Assembly: GCF_000764225.1 (NCBI RefSeq)
Contig: NZ_JQED01000015.1
Location: forward strand, 248,001-312,000
Length of the DNA: 64,000 nt
Source: Colwellia psychrerythraea
GTDB taxonomy: Bacteria > Pseudomonadota > Gammaproteobacteria > Enterobacterales > Alteromonadaceae
Reading direction: 5' to 3'
Of this stretch, positions 35,159 through 44,672 are shown in pieces. The notes beneath the pieces were generated by a model. The model had not been told where the DNA came from, did no database searches, and saw only the letters and a program-made list of their open reading frames with translations. Numbering within the stretch: the stretch's first letter is position 1; each line of letters opens with the position of its first letter. Position numbers and translations under genes: made by a program.

Positions 35159-38068
35159 TTAGAAGTTAACAGTTACACCAGCATATGCACGACGACCAAC
35201 TAAGTCGTACATTGCATCATTAGTCCAACCTTTTGGTAATTTATCAAAAATATTACGAAGGCCAGCATTCACTTTTACATTTTCGCTAACAATGTAGTTA
35301 AATGATAAATCATGAGTAGTAACAGAAGGAATATAACCTTGCTCTAAATCTTCAGGTGAACCACCACCTGGTGATACATCGTAGGTTACAACACGGTCAA
35401 TATAACGAGACTGCCAAGTAACAGATAAATCATCTATGCTGTAAGTTGCTGACATACGTGCTTGCCATTCTGGATCACCCGTTTCACCAACTTCAACATT
35501 AATTTCATCTGGTCTATCTTGGAACTCAAACTGTTCTAATTCAAGTAGCTTATTAACAAATAAACTTAAGTGTAATTCACCTGGAGCACCAAAACTATCA
35601 AGTGCAAAGTTATAGCGCATTTCAACATCAATACCTGAAGTATTGTAGGCTGAGGCATTTAAGAAACCAGAACGAACTAAGTCAATATCTTTTGTTGTTG
35701 GGTCACGATCAATCGCAGCACAATACACAGCATCAGGTCCACCCGTTGCATCGACACAGTTATCAGCAATATCTTGTGAATCTACTTCGATAATTGCATC
35801 TTCAATCTCAATATCATAAAAATCTAATGTTACTGAGAAACCTTCTAAGTAACTTGGCGTCCAGACAGTACCTACTGTTAGTGACGTCGACTCTTCTGGT
35901 GTTAACGCATCATTACCACCTGACATGGTATCGATACTTACATTATCATTTGCTTGGAAACCGACAGGAATACCTAGGGCAGCACAGTTAGCTACACGAT
36001 CTGGATCGTCAAAGATGTTATCAGCATCACACGGATCGCTCACACGAGCAAACCCTGGTGATTGTGGGCTAAAGGCTTCTGAGATATTTGGCGCACGTAC
36101 TGCTGAACCGTAAGTACCACGGAAACGCAACTCATCAATCGGGGCATATACCATACCTACTTTCCACGCATCAACTGAGCCAGCATGAGAGTAATCAGAG
36201 TAACGATATGCACCATCGATAGTTAACTCTTCAGCTAAAAATGCTCCAGCTATCAGTGGTAAGCTAACTTCAATAAACATTTCTGTTACATCATACTCAC
36301 CAAACTCATCAGGTGTTGCTGAGTTAGTAGTAGCACCACTTTTCGTTAATTCATCAGTAATTGTTGACGATGACTCAGTGCGGTATTCAAAACCAGTAGC
36401 AATACCTATAGCACCACCGGGTAACTCGAAGAAAGCGCCAGTATCACCAGCTAAACTACCACCAATCACTTCTTGTTTGATAACATCCTTACGCGTTACA
36501 TCAGCAGAAACCCAATCTAATGCTTCAGGAGATGATTGTGCAAAACCAAATGGGTTATATGCAACACAACTACCTGCATCTACTGTAGCAGGGTCTGAAT
36601 AATCATCACCTTGTGCACTTTCTAACTGACTACGACATACTGCTTTTCCAGTATCAGGGTCGATAACTGAGTCAATACCGGCGGCTAAATTACCCGGAAT
36701 TAAATCATTTTCACTTACTCGGTTGTTGCTAGTTTCGCCATAGACATAAAATAATTCATAATCTAAGTCTGTTTCACCTAAAGAGAAGAAGCCATCGAAG
36801 CCGCCAACAAAACGGAAAAGTTCACGATTATGGTTAGAAGAGCGATTACCAAGCTCTCCAAAAAACTTAGCCATTGAAGCGGTACCTGTACCACCAAGTT
36901 CAGCTCTTGCTTCATCACTTAAGAAGGCATTATCTGCTACATTAATGTCAATATTACCGAATCGGAAACTTGGTTGGAATTGTTGCTGTATATCGGCTCT
37001 GGTATATTTAAAGTCACCGAAGAAGTTGATATTCTCTGTGATTTCATAGTTTATGGTAGAACCAACTGTAGTACGTTGTACGCCAGGGATATAATTCTCG
37101 TATTGCTCAGTAAAGAAACCACGGTCACCACAACCAGCTTCCATCTCACCGAAAGCAAAGCTATTATCTAATCCACGTGTACAGGCATCTTGTCTATTGC
37201 CGTCTTTATCAAAGGTGAAACGATCACCACTAAACGGGTTCATCACACCAAAATCATTGATCATTTCTGAACCAACGTTAGGACGACGGAACTTATCGAA
37301 AACACCATCCTCTTCGCCTTCATTATCAGGGTTAATCACAGTGCCCCAATTATCCCATTGGCGAACGGCTGCTGACATTACTTCTGTAGTATCTTCAATG
37401 CCTGCAAAGAAGGTAATATTACCTCGACCATCAGCTATATCGGTACCGCCTAACACATTAAAAGTATAGTTTTCAGTGCCTACACTTTCAGTTGAATTAG
37501 CACCAGTTAAGTTAAACTCAAGACCATCAAAGTCTTTTTTCAAAATAACGTTGACAACACCTGAAACGGCATCTGAGCCATAGATAGCAGAAGCACCACC
37601 GGTAATAACCTCAACTCGATCAATTAGTGCAGCTGGGATTGTTGATAAATCAACCTGCGCAGAGCCAGGAGAGCCAGCAACATGGCGCTTGCCATTAATT
37701 AATACTAATGTACGTTTAGTTCCTAAACGACGTAAATCAACAGAGCTAACACCCGCTTCAGCACCATCATTGTTGTTACCAATAATAGTACTCGTTGCGC
37801 CAAGTGCTGGTAATTCCGCTAACATACTACCGAGATCAGGATTACCGAAACGCACTAGCTCTTGCGCATCGATAGTTAATGTAGGAGATGGTGTTGATAA
37901 TTCTGCTCTTTTAATTCGAGAGCCAGTAACAGAAATTCGTTCTACTGATTCAAGCTCTTCAGTTTCAGCTTCAGCTGAAAAAGCTGGCGCTGAGATTGTT
38001 GCTGCAGCGCTAGCACTAACTATCATAGCTAACCTTATTGCCTTAGCTACTTTACTATTGTTATACAT
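35159..38068 (-). CDS. TonB-dependent receptor 2
   Basis: A 969-residue outer-membrane receptor with a signal peptide almost identical to that of receptor 1 (MYNNSKVAKAIR start), a plug (GSRIKRAELSTPSP, LVLINGKRHV, VEVITGGASAIYGSDAVSGVVNVI) and a barrel ending in GVTVNF. The mature parts differ greatly from receptor 1, so ligands probably differ. The ATG at 38068 carries AGGGAG 5 nt upstream; an in-frame GTG 18 nt earlier lies in the leader. It has its own promoter and terminator. Confidence 0.93.
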   Translation of the reverse strand: MYNNSKVAKAIRLAMIVSASAAATISAPAFSAEAETEELESVERISVTGSRIKRAELSTPSPTLTIDAQELVRFGNPDLGSMLAELPALGATSTIIGNNNDGAEAGVSSVDLRRLGTKRTLVLINGKRHVAGSPGSAQVDLSTIPAALIDRVEVITGGASAIYGSDAVSGVVNVILKKDFDGLEFNLTGANSTESVGTENYTFNVLGGTDIADGRGNITFFAGIEDTTEVMSAAVRQWDNWGTVINPDNEGEEDGVFDKFRRPNVGSEMINDFGVMNPFSGDRFTFDKDGNRQDACTRGLDNSFAFGEMEAGCGDRGFFTEQYENYIPGVQRTTVGSTINYEITENINFFGDFKYTRADIQQQFQPSFRFGNIDINVADNAFLSDEARAELGGTGTASMAKFFGELGNRSSNHNRELFRFVGGFDGFFSLGETDLDYELFYVYGETSNNRVSENDLIPGNLAAGIDSVIDPDTGKAVCRSQLESAQGDDYSDPATVDAGSCVAYNPFGFAQSSPEALDWVSADVTRKDVIKQEVIGGSLAGDTGAFFELPGGAIGIATGFEYRTESSSTITDELTKSGATTNSATPDEFGEYDVTEMFIEVSLPLIAGAFLAEELTIDGAYRYSDYSHAGSVDAWKVGMVYAPIDELRFRGTYGSAVRAPNISEAFSPQSPGFARVSDPCDADNIFDDPDRVANCAALGIPVGFQANDNVSIDTMSGGNDALTPEESTSLTVGTVWTPSYLEGFSVTLDFYDIEIEDAIIEVDSQDIADNCVDATGGPDAVYCAAIDRDPTTKDIDLVRSGFLNASAYNTSGIDVEMRYNFALDSFGAPGELHLSLFVNKLLELEQFEFQDRPDEINVEVGETGDPEWQARMSATYSIDDLSVTWQSRYIDRVVTYDVSPGGGSPEDLEQGYIPSVTTHDLSFNYIVSENVKVNAGLRNIFDKLPKGWTNDAMYDLVGRRAYAGVTVNF

Positions 38069-38195
38069 GTTTACTCCCTGAATCACTTAAGTGACTGGTT
38101 ATTTTTGTTTATTTGTTTTGAAAAGACCCAAGGCTATGCTGCCTTGTTTATCTTTTATCAAGTCGTTAAACCTAATCTGCCGATTAGGATAGTAA
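38069..38195 (-). promoter_or_regulatory. 5' leader of receptor 2
   Basis: The leader matches that of receptor 1 in several blocks, including one near 38137-38164. Just before the ribosome-binding site lies the 12-bp palindrome TCACTTAAGTGA, the counterpart of the ATCAC/GTGAT hairpin of receptor 1. Confidence 0.6.
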
Positions 38196-38219
38196 ACGGG
38201 GATTACCAGAATCGTCAAC
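38190..38219 (-). promoter_or_regulatory. Sigma-70 promoter of receptor 2
   Basis: Minus strand: -35 TTGACG (38219-38214), 18-nt spacer, -10 TACTAT (38195-38190). It is the same as the receptor 1 promoter, with a spacer that also largely matches. Confidence 0.7.
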
Positions 38220-39171
38220 ACTATTTGTTACATATTTGTAATATATTTACATTACATTACACATAACAAAATATAATCACATCTCATAATTCAGACAAGA
38301 AAACACAATAAACACCTGATATAAAACAATAAAAATTAAAATAGAAGCAAAGAAGCCAGAAACAATTAGAAACAACCAGAAATACCTGTAAATAAAAGAT
38401 CACTAAGTTAACATTTGAATAACATTTGGTGCGTTTTTATTTTTTTCTCCATAAAAACATTGAGTTAAAAATTTTGCTAAATTATCGTTGGTTATTCACT
38501 GCAATTACAGGCTCACACATGGAAACAAAATAAATACAATAAAAACAATTACATAAAAACCAGCTCAACAAGAATGTAAACTTACAGTTACAAAATAGTA
38601 TTTTAGTAAACAACGAAATTTCTGCATGTTAGCTTTAACTTAGCACTAAACCTGAAATTGTTAGCTTCTATCTACTAACAAGACATTAGTGCTTGTTAAT
38701 AATTTCAAACAGATTTCATATTAAAGATAATACAGACATGAAGGAGTGAACCTGCTCATTTCAAGCACAGCAAATTACATCTAAGGAACTCAGACAGGAA
38801 AGCATCATAGAAGAGGAGTGTTTTACTCACCTTTGGACTTGTTAAGCAAATTTATTTGCTCAATTGAGCAATATATTAAGCGAGAGTAAAAACTGAATAT
38901 CATCAGTTTACTTTGTTCAAATAAATATTGAATAACTTTGATTTATTATTGCTTTAAAAATTAGCACTGCAAATAATTTTTAATGGGGTTACTTACAGTA
39001 TGGTAAACTAGTTATGATATATTCGCGTTATAATGAGTTTAGAAAAATAATCCAAATAATATGAATTTACTGCTAAACGTTAACTACGAAAAGTATAAAA
39101 GAAAAGTATTAGAAGACTAGATAAAAGTGATTAAATTTTTAGAGTCTCAGGGAGAGATTAAATTAAATTGG
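38220..39171. other. Gene-free region with structured segment
   Basis: About 950 nt, very AT-rich, with no supported coding gene. Most of it shows nothing distinct, but 38821-38909 packs several inverted repeats (described separately). Confidence 0.6.
38821..38909. ncRNA. Possible structured RNA or stem-loop cluster
   Basis: Nested inverted repeats: TTTTACTC (38821-38828) with GAGTAAAA (38884-38891) as outer stem; inside it AGCAAAT/ATTTGCT (38845-38860) overlaps the perfect palindrome TTGCTCAATTGAGCAA (38856-38871), so two hairpins are mutually exclusive. AAACTGA/TCAGTTT (38890-38909) follows. Strand and transcription are unknown. Confidence 0.3.
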
Positions 39172-39284
39172 TGGTAACCCAATCAGCCAACACCTCGGCA
39201 CATGAGTCGTCTGCTGCGGTTGCTTCCTTCCGGACCTGGCCGAGTTCACAGAGTATCATTGCGAGGGGACCGAAAGGGTCACCA
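39172..39284 (-). ncRNA. ffs: 4.5S signal recognition particle RNA
   Basis: The minus strand carries the universal SRP RNA apical hairpin: CCAGGTCCGGAAGGAAGCA, with the GGAA tetraloop and asymmetric internal loop that bind Ffh. Flanking strands pair into a long helix, closing with TGGTGACCC at the 5' end and GGGTTACCA at the 3' end (one G-U). The resulting length of about 113 nt matches the 114 nt of E. coli 4.5S RNA. It functions in co-translational membrane targeting. Confidence 0.95.
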
Positions 39285-39404
39285 TAGAGGCTTTAACACA
39301 TCACTGTCTTAAAGCGCGCAAATTATCGCTAATCATTTAAAAAGATGCAAGAAGAAGTTATAAAAAACAATTCGGTTGATTGTTTTTCACACGCATTGCC
39401 TAAA

Positions 39405-40316
39405 TTAACCTTCATTATCAACTCGTTTAGCAAGCTTTTCATTAATTTCTAATAATACCGATTTAATAATTAACAGGTTTTCTTTGCCAATACGTAACAA
39501 AAGCTTATCACTATCATCTAGTGCTTCCAATTGAGGATCTTGGTATTTATACATAACACTGGTTCGAGTTACTTCCATTGCAGATTTAGGTAACTCCATA
39601 TCGAGTACTCTGGTTATTGCATCTTGCAATGTATAAGTAAAGTCTTCTTCATACCCCAATTCTCGGTATGCTTCATCAACCAATGGCTTCATATCAATAT
39701 ACCAATTAACTAACGTAGTACTATCAACAGAACGAAGTAAGTCAACATATAAATCAAAACGTTTGCTTGTTTTACTATCCCATTGCCATACGTTTTTCTC
39801 TCCTTCAACATTCACTGATTGTTCATCAACAGAAAATTTATCTTTGGGCTGAACAAAAAGACTATGCTCATAAGCCAAAAGACCTTGAGAAAAGTTATCG
39901 GTAAAGACAACAAAGCGACGAATAATATCCTCAGTGACCAGCAGAGGAATCAACTCATTCCGCCAAGTTAAGTCAGGCAACTTTTTTTGCAACCAGTCAT
40001 CACTCTCATTCAGTTCAGGTAACGTGATAACAATTTCTTGGACAGCAGGTTTATCTTCTTCTACAAGCTCTGTAGGCGGTCTTTCAACAGGTTCTTCTTC
40101 TATTACTGGCTCCTCAATAGGTTGAGGTTCAGGCACGACAGGTTCTTGCTTTAAAAGCTCACTTGAATCTATTGGGCGCTTTTCCGTTTTGCCGCCAGAA
40201 AACTGCCAAAAAGCTACAACCACTAATAGAAAAGTGACAATAAAAATAATAAGAGGACCTGAGTTTTTTTCGCCCTTGCCCTGATCAATTTGTTGTGTAG
40301 GTTCTGAATTTTCCAT
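39405..40316 (-). CDS. DUF3014 family membrane-anchored protein
   Basis: A 303-residue protein with one N-terminal transmembrane helix (about residues 21-40), a Pro/Glu-rich linker (50-95) and a globular periplasmic domain (100-300) that resembles DUF3014. The function of the family is unknown. It is alone on its transcript between the SRP RNA gene and maiA. Confidence 0.8.
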   Translation of the reverse strand: MENSEPTQQIDQGKGEKNSGPLIIFIVTFLLVVVAFWQFSGGKTEKRPIDSSELLKQEPVVPEPQPIEEPVIEEEPVERPPTELVEEDKPAVQEIVITLPELNESDDWLQKKLPDLTWRNELIPLLVTEDIIRRFVVFTDNFSQGLLAYEHSLFVQPKDKFSVDEQSVNVEGEKNVWQWDSKTSKRFDLYVDLLRSVDSTTLVNWYIDMKPLVDEAYRELGYEEDFTYTLQDAITRVLDMELPKSAMEVTRTSVMYKYQDPQLEALDDSDKLLLRIGKENLLIIKSVLLEINEKLAKRVDNEG

Positions 40317-40456
40317 TGTAATCCGAATTATTGTGTTAATGCTAAGTAGGTATTATTGCAACGCTTTTTACCTTGCGATGCAACCATCAAAACGATTTTT
40401 TATTGCTTTTTATGTTCTATTTTGTATTTTCTACAATTTCATTATGAGTATTAACT

Positions 40457-40487
40457 TAAAAATAGCCGACTTCTTTCAAGAAGGCCA
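40457..40487 (-). terminator. Probable terminator after maiA
   Basis: On the minus strand GCC-TTCTT and AAGAA-GTC-GGC form a bulged stem followed by TATTTTT, about 30 nt after the maiA stop. Confidence 0.5.
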
Positions 40488-40516
40488 TTTATATATCCGA
40501 AGAAAATAAAACAACA

Positions 40517-41155
40517 TTACTGAGCATCAGATTGGTTTTCAGGTAATGCTTTAATAAAAGCAGGTAGTTCATTACAATTTTTGACTATTTGATTAATTAG
40601 TGGATAAGCACTCATGTCAACATTAAATCTATGAGCATTATACACTTGCGCTACTAAACAAATATCAGCGACAGTCACTGTATCAGCAAAGCAGTATTTC
40701 CCTGCACTGCTCGTTAATTGCTTTTCTATTGATGTAAAACCAACATTCATCCAGTATTCCACCCATAACTGTTTCGCCTCATCCGTAATAGTTAATGAAT
40801 TAGTTAAATACTGTTGCACCCGTAAGTTATTGAGGGGATGAATTTCACAAGCTATATCTAGTGCTAACGCTTTAACTTTAGCTCTACTTTTTGCTTCAGT
40901 TGGATATAAAGCACTTTCGCTGGTAACTTGTTCTAAGTAATCAATAATAGCCAATGATTGATTTAAAGAAAAATCGCCATCAACTAAGGTAGGTACTAAG
41001 TGGTTTGGGTTAAGCTTACTATAAGCACTGTCGTGTTGTTCACCACCATTTTTAACAAGGTGTACTGAGATTGACTCAAAGGCAATACCTTTTAAGTGCA
41101 TTGCAATTCTGACACGATACGCTGCTGTTGAGCGCCAATAGCCATATAGTTTCAT
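40517..41155 (-). CDS. maiA: Maleylacetoacetate isomerase
   Basis: A 212-residue zeta-class glutathione S-transferase that isomerises maleylacetoacetate to fumarylacetoacetate in tyrosine breakdown. The N-terminal thioredoxin-like domain begins KLYGYWRSTAAYRVRIA with the active-site region, contains NPNHLVPTL and NQSLAIIDYLE (glutathione site), and the helical C-terminal domain includes VTVADICLVAQVYNA. It lies downstream of fahA, the next enzyme of the pathway, with a 154-nt gap. Confidence 0.93.
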   Translation of the reverse strand: MKLYGYWRSTAAYRVRIAMHLKGIAFESISVHLVKNGGEQHDSAYSKLNPNHLVPTLVDGDFSLNQSLAIIDYLEQVTSESALYPTEAKSRAKVKALALDIACEIHPLNNLRVQQYLTNSLTITDEAKQLWVEYWMNVGFTSIEKQLTSSAGKYCFADTVTVADICLVAQVYNAHRFNVDMSAYPLINQIVKNCNELPAFIKALPENQSDAQ

Positions 41156-41309
41156 AGTGTTTCCTTGATAGAATTCTTATTTTTTAAAGCAAAAATGCTA
41201 ATTACCTGAGCAAGCTAACTACAATAGTTGACCTGTACTGATAATTAGCATTACTTGATCGCTAACAGGCTAGTTTAAAGCCAATTTCAAAGCTTACAAC
41301 AACTCAATA

Positions 41310-42299
41310 TTATTGTGCTTTATATTCAACTACTTTTTGATCAATTGCACCGAAAATACTTGCACCTTCGTTATCGAACATTTCAATACGAACAGTGTCA
41401 CCAAAGCTCATAAAAGGGGTACTTGGCTTACCGTCGGCAATTATCTCCAACATACGGATTTCAGCTAAACAACTTGAGCCCACTGAACGATCATAGTTTG
41501 AAATTGTACCAGAACCTACCACACAACCCGTTGATAATGTCCTTGTTTTTGCGGCATGAGCGACTATCGTTGGAAAGTCAAATGTCATGTCAACCCCACA
41601 GTTAGGCTGACCAAATAACGTTTCATTCAAATGTGTAGTTAATGGTAAGTGTAGTTTTTTCCCATCCCAAGCATCACCTAACTCATCAGGTGTCACTGCT
41701 ACAGGAGAAAATGCACTTGATGGTTTTGAAGCAAAAAAGCCAAAACCTTTCGCTAATTCACCCGGAATAAGATTGCGAAGAGAAACATCATTTACCAACA
41801 TTAATAACTTAATATGACTTGAGGCTTGCTCGACTGAGACCCCCATTGGCACATCATCAGTAATGACAGCAACTTCTGATTCGAAATCAATGCCATACTC
41901 TTCACTCGCAATGGCAATGTCATCTTTTGGGCCAATAAATGCATCTGATCCGCCTTGATACATTAGAGGATCTGTCCAAAAAGTTTCAGGCATTTCAGCA
42001 TTTCTTGCTTTACGAACTAATTCAACATGGTTTACATACGCACTACCATCAGCCCATTGATAAGCTCTAGGTAAAGGTGATTCACAAGCTGTCTGGTCAA
42101 AAACTAACGTATCAGTGATTTCATTGTTATTTAACGATTGGTAAACTTCATCTAGTTTTGGCGAAATCACACTCCAATTATCAAGAGCAGCTTGTAAAGT
42201 TGCTGCTATATGACTAACCACTACCGCTTTATCAAGAGCGCGATTAACAACAACTAGTTGACCATCGCGTGTATTATTCTTAAGTGTTGCTAGTTTCAT
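41310..42299 (-). CDS. fahA: Fumarylacetoacetate hydrolase
   Basis: A 329-residue FAH-family enzyme that cleaves fumarylacetoacetate to fumarate and acetoacetate, the last step of tyrosine catabolism. Family blocks seen are GIDFESEVAVITDDVPMG (metal-binding Glu residues), VNDVSLRN, KPSSAFSPVAVTP and CVVGSGTISN. With maiA and phhAB it argues for complete Phe/Tyr degradation, although hppD and hmgA are not in this window. Confidence 0.93.
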   Translation of the reverse strand: MKLATLKNNTRDGQLVVVNRALDKAVVVSHIAATLQAALDNWSVISPKLDEVYQSLNNNEITDTLVFDQTACESPLPRAYQWADGSAYVNHVELVRKARNAEMPETFWTDPLMYQGGSDAFIGPKDDIAIASEEYGIDFESEVAVITDDVPMGVSVEQASSHIKLLMLVNDVSLRNLIPGELAKGFGFFASKPSSAFSPVAVTPDELGDAWDGKKLHLPLTTHLNETLFGQPNCGVDMTFDFPTIVAHAAKTRTLSTGCVVGSGTISNYDRSVGSSCLAEIRMLEIIADGKPSTPFMSFGDTVRIEMFDNEGASIFGAIDQKVVEYKAQ

Positions 42300-42492
42300 T
42301 CTTAAACCTTTTTAATTAAAACTGTGTCAGTTTTCGAGACATTTAAAGCATTAAAGTATGTTACGAATTTTTTCACTGACAACCAAGCAATAAGCACAGC
42401 TTAGTAAAAACAATTCGGAAAATTATCTTTACGGCTTTTATTACACTGTCAATAGTTAGCTATTCAACACGCTTACGCTTTGATAATACCCG

Positions 42493-44043
42493 TTAAATTT
42501 TAACTGTCTTTTTATTAATATCGTATTCACGTAATTTATTGGCAATCGCAGTATGGCTAAGGCCAAGCTTTTTAGCGAGTTGTCTAGTACTTGGGTAAGC
42601 GGGATACAACTTACGTAATAAGTCGGCTTCAAAGCTTTTTACTGCGGCATCTAAAGTGCCTTCAAATTCTTGCTCTAAATAACCATGTTCACGGGTATAA
42701 GCAGGTAATTGTAAGTGAGTTGTTTCTATTTCATCACCTTCAAGTAAAGAAGCTGCACGAGTTAGTACATTTTCTAACTGACGAATATTACCAGGCCATG
42801 GGTAGTGCTCGATAAAATCACGACAATCATCACTTAGCTTTAAGTGAGTCCGACCTATTTGCTGTGCAGCTTTAACAATAAAGAATTCAGCAAGTGGCAA
42901 AATATCACTACGACGCTCTCTAAGGGCTGGCAATGTAAGGCCAAATACGTTTAACCGATAATAAAGGTCTTCTCTAAAATCACCTATTGAGACAAGATTT
43001 AGCAGATCTTTATTGGTGGAACTTATGATTCGTACATTCACAGTAACTTCTTGTTCAGAGTCAACACGTCTAAAACTTCCGTGTTGAATGACTCGCAATA
43101 GTTTACTTTGTAGTTTGGCTGACATTTCTCCAATCTCATCAAGAAACACAGTGCCACCATCGGCAAGTTCAAAGATACCGCGCTTACTGGAATCTTGTTC
43201 TTTTTCACCAACACCAAATAGCTCAGATTCGGCAACATCATCGGGCAACGCTGCACAGTTTAATGTCATAAAAGGATGTTCTGCTCGTTCACTAGCACCA
43301 TGACATGCCCTTGCTAATAACTCTTTACCCGTCCCTGTTTCACCCATAATTAAAATTGATGAGTCGAGTGACGACATACGCTTAGCTTCTCGAATAACTT
43401 TTCGCATAGCACTTGAACTTGCTTGAATACCTGAGAAAGTATTTTCATTAGGTTGTTTAAACACATTCATTTGTTGACCAAGTCGTGCTTCAGATTTTAA
43501 AATGAGTACCGCGCCAGCAAGTACTTGTTTTTGTTCTTCATCAGCAACATGAATTGGCATAATATCAGCAACAAAGTCATCACCTTGAAATTTCAACCGT
43601 CGTGTTTGAGCGAGAACATCATTGGCATCTAACCAACGGTTAAAATTAAAACCTTTCAGCCACAAGCTTATATGTTGACCAACGAGAGAGACTTCTCTTT
43701 CACCAATAATACTAGAAGCAATTGTGTTAACAATACGGATATTGCCCTTTCTATCTATTGAGATAAAAGGGTCAGGGAAGGTTTTAATTAAGGTAGCAAG
43801 TTCGTTTCTTTCACGCTCAGAAGGCATGTAAGGTGCAGTTTTAACATCACCTACTCCTTCAAGTAAGCGTAATTGCGGCATAAAAGTTTGCAAATCAGAA
43901 AAATCTAAACTGGGAATATTGATGAATATACGCCCAGGCTGCATTAATTCAATACCACGTACATTAATGCCATGTTCGACAAATATACCTAATACTTTTT
44001 CACCCATGCCGACTCGGTCATGACAAGTAATTTCCAAACGCAT
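42493..44043 (-). CDS. tyrR: TyrR aromatic amino acid regulator
   Basis: A 516-residue regulator: N-terminal ACT-type domain (1-75), PAS domain (about 80-190), AAA+ ATPase with Walker A GETGTGKE (about residue 233) and FLDEIGEM, and a C-terminal helix-turn-helix (TRQLAKKLGLSHTAIANKL). The GAFTGA loop of sigma-54 activators is absent, as in E. coli TyrR, so it should act on sigma-70 promoters. It is placed between catabolic genes that it probably controls; a TyrR-box-like site lies upstream of phhA. Confidence 0.95.
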   Translation of the reverse strand: MRLEITCHDRVGMGEKVLGIFVEHGINVRGIELMQPGRIFINIPSLDFSDLQTFMPQLRLLEGVGDVKTAPYMPSERERNELATLIKTFPDPFISIDRKGNIRIVNTIASSIIGEREVSLVGQHISLWLKGFNFNRWLDANDVLAQTRRLKFQGDDFVADIMPIHVADEEQKQVLAGAVLILKSEARLGQQMNVFKQPNENTFSGIQASSSAMRKVIREAKRMSSLDSSILIMGETGTGKELLARACHGASERAEHPFMTLNCAALPDDVAESELFGVGEKEQDSSKRGIFELADGGTVFLDEIGEMSAKLQSKLLRVIQHGSFRRVDSEQEVTVNVRIISSTNKDLLNLVSIGDFREDLYYRLNVFGLTLPALRERRSDILPLAEFFIVKAAQQIGRTHLKLSDDCRDFIEHYPWPGNIRQLENVLTRAASLLEGDEIETTHLQLPAYTREHGYLEQEFEGTLDAAVKSFEADLLRKLYPAYPSTRQLAKKLGLSHTAIANKLREYDINKKTVKI

Positions 44044-44220
44044 TCAATAGCCCTTAATCAAGAATTTAACTCAAGAATTCAACTCAAGAAAATAAATCTA
44101 GAGTTTCAAGAAAAGACTATTGTAAACTAATTTTTACGATAATAAAGCACAACATTAACCAAGTTACATTTTGTATAACATGTTGCGCCTTAATTTAACT
44201 AATTAGACGAGTAAAATGGT

Positions 44221-44574
44221 TTAATCCCCTAACTGATCTGTTTTCGCCGCACAAATAAAGTCATTCTTATGTAAACCACCAATGGAGTGTGTCCACCAGG
44301 TCACTGTAACTTTACCCCATTCAAGCAATATTGATGGGTGATGGAACTCACTCTCCGCTAATTCAGAAACTTTATTTGCAAACGCCCACGCCAATTTATA
44401 ATTTTTAAACTTATATTCACGTTCAAGCATCATGACATTATCACGAACTAGAGGCACCCAATCAGGAATTAAGCCCATTAGCTCTTTAAGCTCTTCATCA
44501 CTTACTTTTGGTGCATCGACATGACAAGCTTCACAGACTTGGCTCGCTAATTTATTATTTGATTGTTCAGTCAT
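44221..44574 (-). CDS. phhB: Pterin-4a-carbinolamine dehydratase
   Basis: A 117-residue PhhB/DCoH protein that regenerates the tetrahydropterin cofactor of phenylalanine hydroxylase. The active-site block [21 protein letters not shown] and the final [10 protein letters not shown] are standard. It follows phhA after a 98-nt gap that carries two back-to-back palindromes. Confidence 0.95.
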   Translation of the reverse strand: MTEQSNNKLASQVCEACHVDAPKVSDEELKELMGLIPDWVPLVRDNVMMLEREYKFKNYKLAWAFANKVSELAESEFHHPSILLEWGKVTVTWWTHSIGGLHKNDFICAAKTDQLGD

Positions 44575-44608
44575 TATTTATCCTTAATCAATTTTCTCTG
44601 TTTATTAG

Positions 44609-44648
44609 CAACAATTATTATTAATAATTGTTGAACTCATAATGAGTT
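44609..44648. repeat. Two adjacent palindromes between phhA and phhB
   Basis: 44609-44633 has perfect 12-bp arms (CAACAATTATTA and its complement) with a 1-nt centre. Immediately after it, 44634-44648 has 7-bp arms (AACTCAT and ATGAGTT). No T-run follows in the phhA to phhB direction, so they are likely mRNA structures rather than a terminator. Confidence 0.6.
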
Positions 44649-44672
44649 AGTATGGTGTTTATTATTGCAGCA

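Noticed and set aside
35602..37469. Several plus-strand open frames inside receptor 2
   Set aside because: They are shadows of a clearly coding minus-strand receptor; composition is odd and none has a start signal.
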